A DNA stretch of 64,000 nucleotides from Burkholderiaceae bacterium. Lineage in GTDB: Bacteria > Pseudomonadota > Gammaproteobacteria > Burkholderiales > Burkholderiaceae_C. Positions 53,734 to 62,373 of the stretch are shown in pieces; positions within the stretch are counted from its first letter, which is position 1, and each line of letters starts with the position of its first letter. The notes under the pieces are model-generated. The model did not search any database and had not been told where the DNA came from. It saw nothing but the letters and a program-made list of their open reading frames with translations. The stretch covers positions 28,528 through 92,527 of the forward strand of contig SCQQ01000025.1 in NCBI GenBank assembly GCA_004299095.1. Reading direction: 5' to 3'. The position numbers and the translations under genes were made by a program.

Positions 53734-53829
53734 GCATGGGAAAGGCGCCGATGCATGGCGGCAATGCGTGTGCCCCGACTCGTCGGCGTTCGTAGTCTCC
53801 ATTTGGAAAACCAACCCGAGCGAAACAAC

Positions 53830-54600
53830 ATGGAAATCAAGGATCGCGTGGTCGTCGTCACCGGTGCCGCCGGCGGAATCGGAGGGGCGCTGGCGCGCGT
53901 TTTTGCCGAAGCGGGCGCCAAGCGCGTAGTCTGCGCCGATCTCGATCAAGCGGGCGCCGAGGCGACGGCCGAGGCCGTGGGTGGCATCGCCCGCAAGGTC
54001 AATGTCGCCCAGGAGAAGGACATCCAGGCATTGATCGAAGAAACCGAACGCAACGTTGGCCCGATCGACCTGTTCTGCTCCAACGCCGGCATCTTTACCT
54101 CCGGCGGCCCGGAAAAGAGCGACGAGCAATGGGAGCGCATCTGGAAAATCAACCTGATGGCGCACGTGTATGCGGCACGCCACCTGGTGCCGCGCATGGC
54201 GCAGCGCGGCGGCGGCTACCTGCTGAACACGGCATCGGCCGCCGGCCTGCTGTCGCAGGTGGGATCGGCCTTGTACTCGGTCACCAAGCACGCGGCGGTC
54301 GGGCTGGCGGAATGGCCGGCACTCACGTACGGCGACCAGGGCATCAAGGTCTCCGTGCTGTGTCCGCAGGCGGTGCGCACCGGCATGACCAAGGGCCACG
54401 AAGATTCCGTGGCCAGCGTGGATGGCATGATGGAGCCCGAACCGGTCGCGCGCGCCTGCCTGGAAGCCATCCGCAAGGAGACTTTCCTGGTGCTGCCGCA
54501 CCCGCAAGTGCTGCAGTACATGCGCAACAAGACGGCCGATTACGACCGCTGGATCGGCGGCATGCGCAAGCTGGACCGGCAGTACAACCCGCGGGCTTGA
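53830..54600 (+). CDS. SDR-family oxidoreductase (256 aa)
   Basis: Rossmann motif VVVTGAAGGIGGALARVFAE, SNAGIF, catalytic region TASAAGLLSQVGSALYSVTK (Ser and Tyr-x3-Lys) . ATG at 53830 begins at the conserved MEIKDRVVV; a longer reading from 53755 would add a non-conserved leader. It probably oxidises an alcohol or 3-hydroxy intermediate. Confidence 0.88.
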   Translation: MEIKDRVVVVTGAAGGIGGALARVFAEAGAKRVVCADLDQAGAEATAEAVGGIARKVNVAQEKDIQALIEETERNVGPIDLFCSNAGIFTSGGPEKSDEQWERIWKINLMAHVYAARHLVPRMAQRGGGYLLNTASAAGLLSQVGSALYSVTKHAAVGLAEWPALTYGDQGIKVSVLCPQAVRTGMTKGHEDSVASVDGMMEPEPVARACLEAIRKETFLVLPHPQVLQYMRNKTADYDRWIGGMRKLDRQYNPRA

Positions 54601-54630
54601 GGGCCGGGAAGCGATCCAGGGCGCGGCACC

Positions 54631-56346
54631 ATGACACCTGAACAGGCCGTTGCGCACGTCACGCAGACCAACCCGTGCTTTGCGGTGGGCGAAGCGGACA
54701 TCCGCGGGGTGCGTGAGCGGGTTTTCACGAATGTGCCGAACGACCTGCCCGCGCTGCTGCGCGCGGCCGAGCCGCTGTATGCCGACGGCCACGCACTTTT
54801 TGCCTATCAGGATGAACACTGGTCGTACGAACGCGGCTGCGCCGACGTGCGCCGCGTCGCACACGCGCTGGCGCATCGATTCGGCGTCCAGCGTGGCGAC
54901 CGCATCGCGCTGGTGCTGCGCAATTACCCTGAACTGCCGCTGTTGATTTTCGCGATCAATGCCATCGGCGCGGTGGCGGTGCCGATGAACGGCTGGTGGA
55001 CCGCGCCCGAACTGCGCTATGGCCTGCAGGATTGCGGCGCACGCGTGGTGTTTGCCGAAGCGCGCTCGGCCGAACGCGTCGCACCGATTTGCGCAGAACT
55101 CGGGATCACCGTGCTGGGCGTGCGCGACGCCACGGTGACGCCGCACTACGACGAACTGGTGCGGGCCGACCAGTCCGATCCCGGCTGGCCCGAGATCGCC
55201 ATCGGCACCGACGACGATTTCGGCATCTTCTATTCCTCCGGCTCCACGGGTCGCCCCAAAGGCGTGGTGCTGACGCACCGCGGCGCGATTTCGGCGGTGT
55301 ACTCGTGGCTGTTCCTGCGCGAATTGCCGCCACTGATCGACGGCATGCCCAAGCCGCCCGACGACACGCCGCTGGTGGCGCTTGCCACCACGCCGATCTT
55401 CCACGTCACGGCGCTGCAGGCGATCACGCTGCAGTGCATCGCGCGCGGCGGCACCGTCGTCCTCATGTACAAGTGGAATGCCGAAGAAGCAGTGCGCACC
55501 ATCGTGCGCGAGCGCGTCACGGTGCTCTCGGGGGTGCCCACGCAGACCGCCGATTTGCTCGAAGCCTCGCAACGCCTGGGTGTGCGGCTCGACCATCTGG
55601 TGGCGATCGGATCGGGCGGCGCCAAGCGCCCGGCGGCGCAGGTCGCGCCTCTCGCAGAAGCGTTCCCGTGGGCATCCGTGGGCTCCGGCTGGGGCCTGAC
55701 CGAAACCAACGCGCTTGGTACCGTCGGCTCGGGGCCGGACTACGTCGCGCACCCCGAATCGACCGGCCGCGCCGTCCCGCCCTTGCAGGAGATTCGCGTG
55801 GTGGACGAGCGCGGCCAGTCGCTGCCTGCAGGGCAGGTGGGCGAACTGCTGGTCAAGGGTCCCAATGTCATGCGCTGCTACCTCAACCTGCCGGAAGACA
55901 CCGCGCGCACCTTGCAGGACGGCTGGCTGCACACGGGCGACTTGGGCACCATCGACGCAACCGGCTTGATCACCATCGTCGACCGCAAGAAGAACATCAT
56001 CGTGCGCGGCGGCGAAAACGTCGCCTGCCTGGAAGTGGAAGGGGCGCTGCACGCGCATCCGGATGTGCTTGAAGCGTGTGTCTTTTCCATTCCCGACGAG
56101 CACTTGGGCGAGATCGTCGGCGCGGGCGTTCGCACCAAGCTGGGCGCCCACGTTGACGCGGCGGCGCTCAAGGCGTTTCTTTCAACTCGCTTGGCGAAAT
56201 TCAAGATTCCCGAGCGCATCTGGTTGCGCACGAGCGAGCTGCCGCGCGGCGGTACCGGAAAGCTGGGGCGGCGGGCATTGCGGGCGGAGTGCTTGAAGAC
56301 GTTGGAAGCCGAACGGGGCCGCGGCGACGATTCCGTGCAGCGCTGA
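54631..56346 (+). CDS. AMP-forming acyl-CoA synthetase (571 aa)
   Basis: The signature is IFYSSGSTGRPKGVVLTHRG with GSGWGLTETNALGTVGSGPD, HTGDLGTIDATGLITIVDRK and the C-terminal Lys motif RGGTGKLGRRALRAE. This is class I acyl-CoA synthetase; substrate range is not readable. It is the second ligase of the cluster and starts 30 bp after the SDR. Confidence 0.9.
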   Translation: MTPEQAVAHVTQTNPCFAVGEADIRGVRERVFTNVPNDLPALLRAAEPLYADGHALFAYQDEHWSYERGCADVRRVAHALAHRFGVQRGDRIALVLRNYPELPLLIFAINAIGAVAVPMNGWWTAPELRYGLQDCGARVVFAEARSAERVAPICAELGITVLGVRDATVTPHYDELVRADQSDPGWPEIAIGTDDDFGIFYSSGSTGRPKGVVLTHRGAISAVYSWLFLRELPPLIDGMPKPPDDTPLVALATTPIFHVTALQAITLQCIARGGTVVLMYKWNAEEAVRTIVRERVTVLSGVPTQTADLLEASQRLGVRLDHLVAIGSGGAKRPAAQVAPLAEAFPWASVGSGWGLTETNALGTVGSGPDYVAHPESTGRAVPPLQEIRVVDERGQSLPAGQVGELLVKGPNVMRCYLNLPEDTARTLQDGWLHTGDLGTIDATGLITIVDRKKNIIVRGGENVACLEVEGALHAHPDVLEACVFSIPDEHLGEIVGAGVRTKLGAHVDAAALKAFLSTRLAKFKIPERIWLRTSELPRGGTGKLGRRALRAECLKTLEAERGRGDDSVQR

Positions 56347-56568
56347 TTGACGATGCGGTCCAGGCAGGCCATTCGCGACTGAATGTGCAACGCAATGGGC
56401 TTGGCGCCGTAACTCCCGTCGCGTCTTGTCAACGCTGCATGCGCGCTGCGTGATTGCTTTTTCAGTGCGCCGTGCCATCCGTTTCACGGACTGCGTGATG
56501 CATTCCGCGCGTGAAGCGTGGTGGGCACAATCCGCGTGACATTTCATCTTTCTTTGGAGAGTTCAACC

Positions 56569-57480
56569 GTGATCAAGGATTTCAAGGGAAAAACCGCCGT
56601 GCTCACCGGCGCCGGTTCGGGTTTCGGTCTGGAATGTGCGCGCATCAGTGCAGCAAAGGGCATGAACCTGGTGCTGGTCGACGTGCAGCAGGACGCACTC
56701 GACCAGGCGGAAGCGGAAATGAAGGCGGCCGGCGTGCCAGTCATGGCTCGCAAAGTCGACGTCTCCAGCGCCGAGCAAATGGAAGCGCTCGCGGCCGCAG
56801 TCAAGGAGCGCTTCGGCGCGCCGCACTTCGTCTTCAACAACGCCGGCGTCGCCAGCGGCGGGCTGGTATGGGAGAACTCGGTTGCCGATTGGAATTGGCT
56901 GCTGGGCGTGGACTTGTGGGGCGTGATCCATGGCGTGCGCCTGTTCGTCCCCATGATGCTGGAAGCCGCCACCAAGGACCCGGCCTATCGCGGCCACGTC
57001 ACCAACACCGCCAGCATGGCGGGACTTGTGGCGCCACCCAACATGGGCATCTACAACGCCGCCAAGGCTGCCGTCGTCAACCTGACCGAAACGCTCTACC
57101 ACGACTTGAACCTGGTCACCGACCAGATCGGCGCCAGCCTTTTGTGCCCGTATTTCGTTCCCACCAACATCATGAACAGCGAGCGCAACCAGCCCAAGAG
57201 CCTGGCCGCGCAAAAACTCACCAAAAGCCAGCTCATCGGCCAAGCCATGGGCAAGCAAGCTGTCACGCATGGCCGCGTGACCGCAAAAGACGTGGCGCAG
57301 AAAGTGTTCGACGCCGTCGCTGCCAACCGCTTCTACGTCTTCAGTCACGAGAGCCCGCGCGCACTCGGCAACATCACGAGCCGCATGCAGAACATGGTGG
57401 AGATGAAGAATCCGGTGGATCCCTTCCTGAATGCACCGGAAGTGGGGGCGCGGTTACGCCACGAGCTGCGAACGCACTGA
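56569..57480 (+). CDS. SDR-family oxidoreductase (303 aa)
   Basis: Rossmann AVLTGAGSGFGLECARISAA, NNAGVAS, NTASMAGLVAPPNMGIYNAA with catalytic Ser and Tyr-x3-Lys (YNAAK), and a longer C-terminus as in classical SDRs of about 300 aa. GTG at 56569 is preferred because TTGGAGA lies about 9 bases upstream; a codon at 56518 would add 17 residues. It follows a 222-bp gap in which no gene was found. Confidence 0.85.
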   Translation: MIKDFKGKTAVLTGAGSGFGLECARISAAKGMNLVLVDVQQDALDQAEAEMKAAGVPVMARKVDVSSAEQMEALAAAVKERFGAPHFVFNNAGVASGGLVWENSVADWNWLLGVDLWGVIHGVRLFVPMMLEAATKDPAYRGHVTNTASMAGLVAPPNMGIYNAAKAAVVNLTETLYHDLNLVTDQIGASLLCPYFVPTNIMNSERNQPKSLAAQKLTKSQLIGQAMGKQAVTHGRVTAKDVAQKVFDAVAANRFYVFSHESPRALGNITSRMQNMVEMKNPVDPFLNAPEVGARLRHELRTH

Positions 57481-57530
57481 TGCGGTTTGGGCTCGATGCA
57501 TCCGAGTAGACGTATTTGCGTGAATGACTG

Positions 57531-57640
57531 GCGAATCCCGCCGTGACCGATAAAGGGTAGCTGCGCTGGCGCATCTTCGAGGGTGCGCTCGATGCGGACA
57601 TCCTGATCGATTTTTTGCTCCGTTTGATCGAGGACGCGGC
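57531..57640 (+). pseudogene. IS630-like transposase remnant
   Basis: The plus frame reads ANPAVTDKG, a stop, then LRWRIFEGALDADILIDFLL and RLIEDA, close to the core of IS630-family transposases (VT..G.LRF..YEG.....FI.FL.RL). Both ends are missing and there is an internal stop. The remaining 376-bp gap around it (57481-57856) holds no gene. Confidence 0.5.
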
Positions 57641-57856
57641 CAGCAACTCGGCGACGCGGCGATTGCTGCCACTGTGCTGCGCTGCGCTGCCAAGCAATAT
57701 TGGTCACACGCAACGTGCGCGAATTTTCCGGCGCGCAGGGGCTACAGTGGGGAAACTGGAATGATGGCGTGAGTTCCAACTCTTCCCGACAGGCGCCAAG
57801 CCCGATGTGCCCCGGTTCCTGGCGCGTCGTCCACGCCATTTTTGCTTTTGACGTCA

Positions 57857-59704
57857 ATGACCAAAGAAATCCGCTCCGCCCAAATCCCTGCGCCCCAAGA
57901 CAGACCCTACCCGGGCACGCTCGAATTGCAGGTCGACGCGAGCGACACGCGCCAGGGCATTTTTCGCGTGCACCAGACCATTCCGGTGCAACCGGGCCCC
58001 CTGTTTCTGCTCTACCCGAAATGGATTCCGGGCCACCACTCGCCCACCGGCCCGATCGACAAATTTGCCGGTTTGACCATTCGCGCAAACGGCAAGCCGC
58101 TTGCCTGGCAACGCGAGAAGTACGACGTGCATGCGTTCCGCGTGGACGTGCCGGCGGGCGTGAGCGCCATCGACGTCGATTTCCAGTACCTCTCGCCGCG
58201 CTCGCGCGGGCAGGGACCGACCGAGATGACCGACGTGCTGCTGAACCTGGTGTGGAGCAAGACGTCGCTTTACCCAGCCGGCCACTTCGCGCGCCAGATC
58301 ATGGTGGAGGCCAGCGTCAAGCTGCCACAAGGCTGGGAATACGGCACAGCGCTGCGCGAAGCATCGCGCGCGGGCGGCGCGATCACGTTCGAGACCGTGC
58401 CTTACAACGTGCTGATCGATTCGCCGCTGTACGCCGGCAAGTACGCGAAACGCGTCGACTTGGACCCGGGGGCTCCGGTGCCGGTCATGCTCAACGTGTT
58501 CGCGGATGAGCCCAGATACCTGGCCATTACCGACGAACAAATCCAGTTGCACCGCAATCTGGTGCAGCAGGCCTACCGGCTGTTCGAATCGCGCCATTAC
58601 GCGCACTACGACTTTCTGCTCTCGGTCTCGGATCACCTCGCGGGCAAGGGCGTGGAGCACCACCAGTCGAGCGAGGACGGCCACGCGGCCGAATATTTCA
58701 CCGAGTGGAAAAACAACGCGCCGCGGCGCGATTTGCTGGCGCACGAATTCGAGCACTCGTGGAACGGCAAATTCCGCCGTCCGGCCGACAACTGGACGCC
58801 CAATTTCAACGTGCCCATGGGCGATTCACTGCTGTGGGTGTACGAAGGCCAAACGCAATACTGGGGTTACGTGCTCACGGCGCGCTCCGGCCTGTGGACG
58901 CCCGAGCAATACCGCGACGCGCTGGCGCAGATTGCGGCGCGCTACGACCGCGGCCGTGCCGGCTTTGCCTGGCGCGGCATCGCCGACACCACCAACGATC
59001 CCACGGTGGCCATGCGCGCGTCGCTGCCCTACACCAACTGGCAAATGAGCGAGGAGTACTACAACGCCGGGCAACTGCTGTGGCTGTGGGTGGACGCGAA
59101 AATCCGCGCACAGACCGGCGGCGAGAAATCGCTGGACCACTTCGCCCGGGCGTTCTTCGGCGTGGACGACGGCCGGCGCGCCACGAAAACCTACGTGTTC
59201 GAGGACGTGGTGGCGGCACTGGATGAGGTGGTGGCGTTTGACTGGGCCACTTTTCTGACCGAACACACCACGGCGCGTCAGCCGCCGCTGCAGGGGCTCA
59301 AGGCTGCTGGCTGGAAACTGGTTTACACCGACGAGCCGAGCGAGTACGAAAAACAGTTTTCCAAGCGCTATCACAGCCAACCCGGATTCATCTATGCGAT
59401 CGGGCTCGCGCTGGGCGAAAGCGGCCACATCGCCGACGTGCGCTGGGACGGCCCCGCGTGGCAAGCCGGTGTGGGTTCTGGCGAAACACTGGTGGCGGTC
59501 AACGGCCAGGCCTACAAGGCCGAAGTGCTGGCGGATGCCATCAAGTCGGCCCAGGAGGGCGTGGCACCCATTGAACTGCTGCTCAAGCACCAGGATCGCT
59601 ACCGCACCGTGCCGGTGGCCTACCACGGCGGCCCGCAGTACGCGCATCTGGAGCGTGTGGAAGGCACCGAAGACCACTTGAGCCAGATCATCGCTGCGCG
59701 GTAA
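57857..59704 (+). CDS. M61-family metallopeptidase with PDZ domain (615 aa)
   Basis: This glycyl aminopeptidase-type protein has the N-terminal M61 domain (GIFRVHQTIPVQPGPLFLLY, PKWIPGHHSPTGPI). The zinc motif is HEFEH within LLAHEFEHSWNGKFRRP (about residues 296-300), followed by the YEGQTQYWG segment. A C-terminal PDZ-like domain has GQAYKAEVLADAIKSAQEG. The length fits. No signal peptide is visible from ATG 57857, which is unusual for a family often exported. Confidence 0.88.
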   Translation: MTKEIRSAQIPAPQDRPYPGTLELQVDASDTRQGIFRVHQTIPVQPGPLFLLYPKWIPGHHSPTGPIDKFAGLTIRANGKPLAWQREKYDVHAFRVDVPAGVSAIDVDFQYLSPRSRGQGPTEMTDVLLNLVWSKTSLYPAGHFARQIMVEASVKLPQGWEYGTALREASRAGGAITFETVPYNVLIDSPLYAGKYAKRVDLDPGAPVPVMLNVFADEPRYLAITDEQIQLHRNLVQQAYRLFESRHYAHYDFLLSVSDHLAGKGVEHHQSSEDGHAAEYFTEWKNNAPRRDLLAHEFEHSWNGKFRRPADNWTPNFNVPMGDSLLWVYEGQTQYWGYVLTARSGLWTPEQYRDALAQIAARYDRGRAGFAWRGIADTTNDPTVAMRASLPYTNWQMSEEYYNAGQLLWLWVDAKIRAQTGGEKSLDHFARAFFGVDDGRRATKTYVFEDVVAALDEVVAFDWATFLTEHTTARQPPLQGLKAAGWKLVYTDEPSEYEKQFSKRYHSQPGFIYAIGLALGESGHIADVRWDGPAWQAGVGSGETLVAVNGQAYKAEVLADAIKSAQEGVAPIELLLKHQDRYRTVPVAYHGGPQYAHLERVEGTEDHLSQIIAAR

Positions 59705-59963
59705 ATCCCCGCAGCACGCGCGTTGCGCAGCGTGGCGGCGAATCGATGTGCGACCTCGAGGGCAATCTCGACCTCGCGCGGGCGACCCTTCGATCGACAC
59801 AATGAAAGATGACGTCGCCGCTGCGTTGCACCATGAACCCTCATGGCCGCCGCAGGTGACCGTCATCGAAGCGCAGCGAGGTCACGCCGCAGCGCAACGA
59901 AGGCCATCACTTCGCCCGGCGCTCGACGCAAAACCGTTTTGATGCAGGACAGCGCCACCGGCT
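59705..59963. other. Gap between convergent genes, mostly repeat
   Basis: A 259-bp gap between the M61 gene and the oppositely directed OYE gene. Its middle is the REP-like element at 59806-59884. No gene is supported. Confidence 0.45.
59806..59884. repeat. REP-like palindromic element, copy 2
   Basis: The arms (atgacgtcgccgctgcg on the left and the 25-bp ccgtcatcgaag segment at 59860-59884 on the right) correspond to those of copy 1 at 46057-46163, the right arm being identical. Confidence 0.65.
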
Positions 59964-61100
59964 TTAGGCCGGCGCCATTTCCTGGGTCGCGCGCGGATAG
60001 TCCGTATAGCCCGCCGCGCCGCCGCCAAAGAAATGCTCGCGCTGCGGTGGATTGAGCGCCAACCCGCGGCGCAGGCGCTCCGGCAGATCCGGGTTGGCGA
60101 CGAACGGTCGGCCAAAGCCGATCAAATCGGCCCAGCCGTTCTCCAGCGCCTGCTCAGCGCGCCCGCGCGTGTATTTGCCGGCGTAAATCAGCGTGCCGCC
60201 ATAGATCATGCGCAGCGCTTCCTTGAAGGCGGGCGGCATGAAAGGCGCGTCTTCCCAGTCGGCTTCGGCAATGTGCACGTAGAGCACGCCGAGCGTGTCC
60301 AGCAACTTGGCCGCGCCGAGGTAAGTGGCCTGCGGGTTGTCGTCGATGGAGCCGGCGAGCGTGGTGAGCGGCGACAGGCGCACGCCCACGCGATCGCGCC
60401 CCCAGACGCCGATCACCGCTGCGGTCACTTCGCGCAGGAAACGCAGGCGGTGGGCGAGGGCGCCGCCATAGGCGTCGGTGCGGTCGTTCACGCCGGTGTC
60501 GATGAACTGGTTCACCAGATAGCCGTTGGCGCTGTGAATTTCCACGCCGTCGAAGCCGGCTGCCTTCGCGTTTTCGGCGGCGTGCCTGAAGTCCTGCACC
60601 ACAGCCGCGATCTCTTGAATCGTGAGGGCGTGCGGCTTCGAGTGCTGCACCATGCCGCCCACGCCCGACGTCGGCCCCTTGCCATCAGGGTCGATGTAGA
60701 CCTTGACGCCTTCGGCCACGCGCTCGGACGAGGAAACGGGCGCCTTGCCGCTAGGCTGCAGCGAGGTGTGCGAAATGCGCCCGACATGCCACAACTGCAG
60801 AAAGATGCGGCCGCCCGCCGCGTGCACCGCGTTCGTGGTGAGGCGCCAGCCCGCCACCTGCGCCGCGCTGTGGATGCCCGGCGTCCAAGCGTAGCCCTGG
60901 CCTTGCTGGCTGATTTGCGTGCCTTCGGTGACGATGAACGCGGCCGACGCCCGCTGGGCGTAATAGGTCGCCATCAGTCGGTTGGGAATGTTGCCGGGCG
61001 AATCGGAACGCGAGCGCGTCATCGGCGGCATGATGATGCGGTGGGGCAACTGGAACGGCCCCATCCGGTAGGGCGTAAAAAGGATTGGTTCGGTGGTCAT
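59964..61100 (-). CDS. nemA: Old Yellow Enzyme-family alkene reductase, NemA-like (378 aa)
   Basis: FMN-dependent ene-reductase that reduces enones, maleimides and nitro compounds. MPPMTRSRSDSPGNIPNRLM, FLQLWHVGRISH, GFDGVEIHSANGYLVNQFID with the His-x2-Asn pair (HSAN), and NDRTDAYGG are typical, ending in GFGRPFVANPDLPERLR. The length matches NemA (365 aa). It is the only minus-strand gene of the right half and diverges from tpm. Confidence 0.9.
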   Translation of the reverse strand: MTTEPILFTPYRMGPFQLPHRIIMPPMTRSRSDSPGNIPNRLMATYYAQRASAAFIVTEGTQISQQGQGYAWTPGIHSAAQVAGWRLTTNAVHAAGGRIFLQLWHVGRISHTSLQPSGKAPVSSSERVAEGVKVYIDPDGKGPTSGVGGMVQHSKPHALTIQEIAAVVQDFRHAAENAKAAGFDGVEIHSANGYLVNQFIDTGVNDRTDAYGGALAHRLRFLREVTAAVIGVWGRDRVGVRLSPLTTLAGSIDDNPQATYLGAAKLLDTLGVLYVHIAEADWEDAPFMPPAFKEALRMIYGGTLIYAGKYTRGRAEQALENGWADLIGFGRPFVANPDLPERLRRGLALNPPQREHFFGGGAAGYTDYPRATQEMAPA

Positions 61101-61252
61101 TGTTGATTTGCGCGTACCCGGCGCCGGCGGGCTGGGGAACCAGCGATAGAGCTGCCAGACCCAAGTTGCAGTCGAGGTTACGCCCGTTGTTACATTGGGC
61201 CGATCAACCTTGAATTCAAAGCAGGCTTTTTTCCAAACTCCGGACTCAACCC

Positions 61253-61918
61253 ATGATGAACGACGACTTTTGGCTGCAAGCTTGGCGCGATGGGAACATC
61301 GGCTTCAATCAGGCGCACGCTTCAGCTTCGTTGCTGAAGCACTGGCCCGTACTGCAGTTAGCCAAAGGAACGCAAGTGTTCGTGCCGCTGGCCGGCAAAT
61401 CCATCGACATGGCGTGGCTGGCCGGGCAGGGGCACCGCGTGCTGGGCGTGGAGTTGTCGCCGCTTGCAGTGGCGCAGTTCTTCGATGAACGCAAGCTGCG
61501 GCCTGAGCAACACGCATCGCGTTGGGGCACCCGCCACGTGGCCGGCGCGTTCGAGTTGATTTGCGGCAACGTCTTCGGCTTGGATCCAGTCGTGCTGGCC
61601 GATTGCGCTGCGGTGTACGACCGCGCCGCCATCGTCGCGCAGCCGCCGGACCAGCGCCAACGTTATCTGGCGCAGGTTTACGGCGCGTTACCCAATCGGT
61701 GCGTCGGCCTGATGCTGGCAATGGAATATCCGCAGCGCGAAATGCAGGGCCCGCCATTTTCGGTGGACGAGGCGGAGGTGCGCCGCCATCTGGAGCCGGT
61801 CTGGCAGGTGGGTTTGCTGGAGCGCAACGATATCCTCGCGGAGGAACCGCACTTTGCGGATAGAGGGTTGACTCGGCTCTCGAGCGCGGCCTACAAGCTG
61901 GTGCGCGGAGTCAAATAG
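61253..61918 (+). CDS. tpm: Thiopurine S-methyltransferase (221 aa)
   Basis: SAM-dependent methyltransferase of thiopurines and, in bacteria, of selenium and tellurium oxyanions. The start NDDFWLQAWRDGNIGFNQAH, VPLAGKSIDMAWLAGQGHRV with LGVELS, and YDRAAIVAQPPDQRQRYLAQ are diagnostic. Length as in E. coli/Pseudomonas Tpm (about 218 aa). ATG 61253 or 61256. Confidence 0.9.
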   Translation: MMNDDFWLQAWRDGNIGFNQAHASASLLKHWPVLQLAKGTQVFVPLAGKSIDMAWLAGQGHRVLGVELSPLAVAQFFDERKLRPEQHASRWGTRHVAGAFELICGNVFGLDPVVLADCAAVYDRAAIVAQPPDQRQRYLAQVYGALPNRCVGLMLAMEYPQREMQGPPFSVDEAEVRRHLEPVWQVGLLERNDILAEEPHFADRGLTRLSSAAYKLVRGVK

Positions 61919-61960
61919 CGACCTTCGCGGCTTGACGCGGATGGAAAAAAGGGAGCGACC

Positions 61961-62191
61961 ATGAGAGCGTTGGGACTGGTCGGCGTGCTGCTCGCGCTGC
62001 TGATCGTTGCGTGGGTGGCCAAGGATCAATTGAGCGTGACGCAGGCGCATTTGCCACCCGTGCCCGGGGCCGGGCCGGCGAACGCCGCGGCCTCGGTGCA
62101 TGATCAGGCGAAGCAGTTCGAGGCCCAATACAAGAATGCCGTCGATGACGCGGTGAAACAGAACGAAAAAGCGCTCAAGGCCGCCCAGTAG
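61961..62191 (+). CDS. Small membrane-anchored protein (76 aa)
   Basis: An N-terminal helix (LGLVGVLLALLIVAWVA) precedes a hydrophilic Ala/Gln/Lys-rich tail (HDQAKQFEAQYKNAVDDAVK). It could be a signal anchor with a periplasmic tail. ATG at 61961 lies after GGGAGCG. No family recognised. Confidence 0.6.
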   Translation: MRALGLVGVLLALLIVAWVAKDQLSVTQAHLPPVPGAGPANAAASVHDQAKQFEAQYKNAVDDAVKQNEKALKAAQ

Positions 62192-62373
62192 CTGCAGGGT
62201 GCGACGGGTGGATGATCCCTCAAGTTCCTTCGGACCGAACGAGGCGATTGTCAAACGAGGTCGAGCTTTCCAGCCTGATTGGGTGACGCGCTTGCATGGC
62301 TCGGGTGAACGGCGGCGAGCGCAATGCGTCTGGAGCGCCCGTACGGCGGGGAGATGAGCTTTCTGGAATTTAA

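Noticed and set aside
53593..56151. Long minus-strand frame of 852 codons
   Set aside because: Antisense shadow of an SDR and an acyl-CoA synthetase gene; no recognisable domain.
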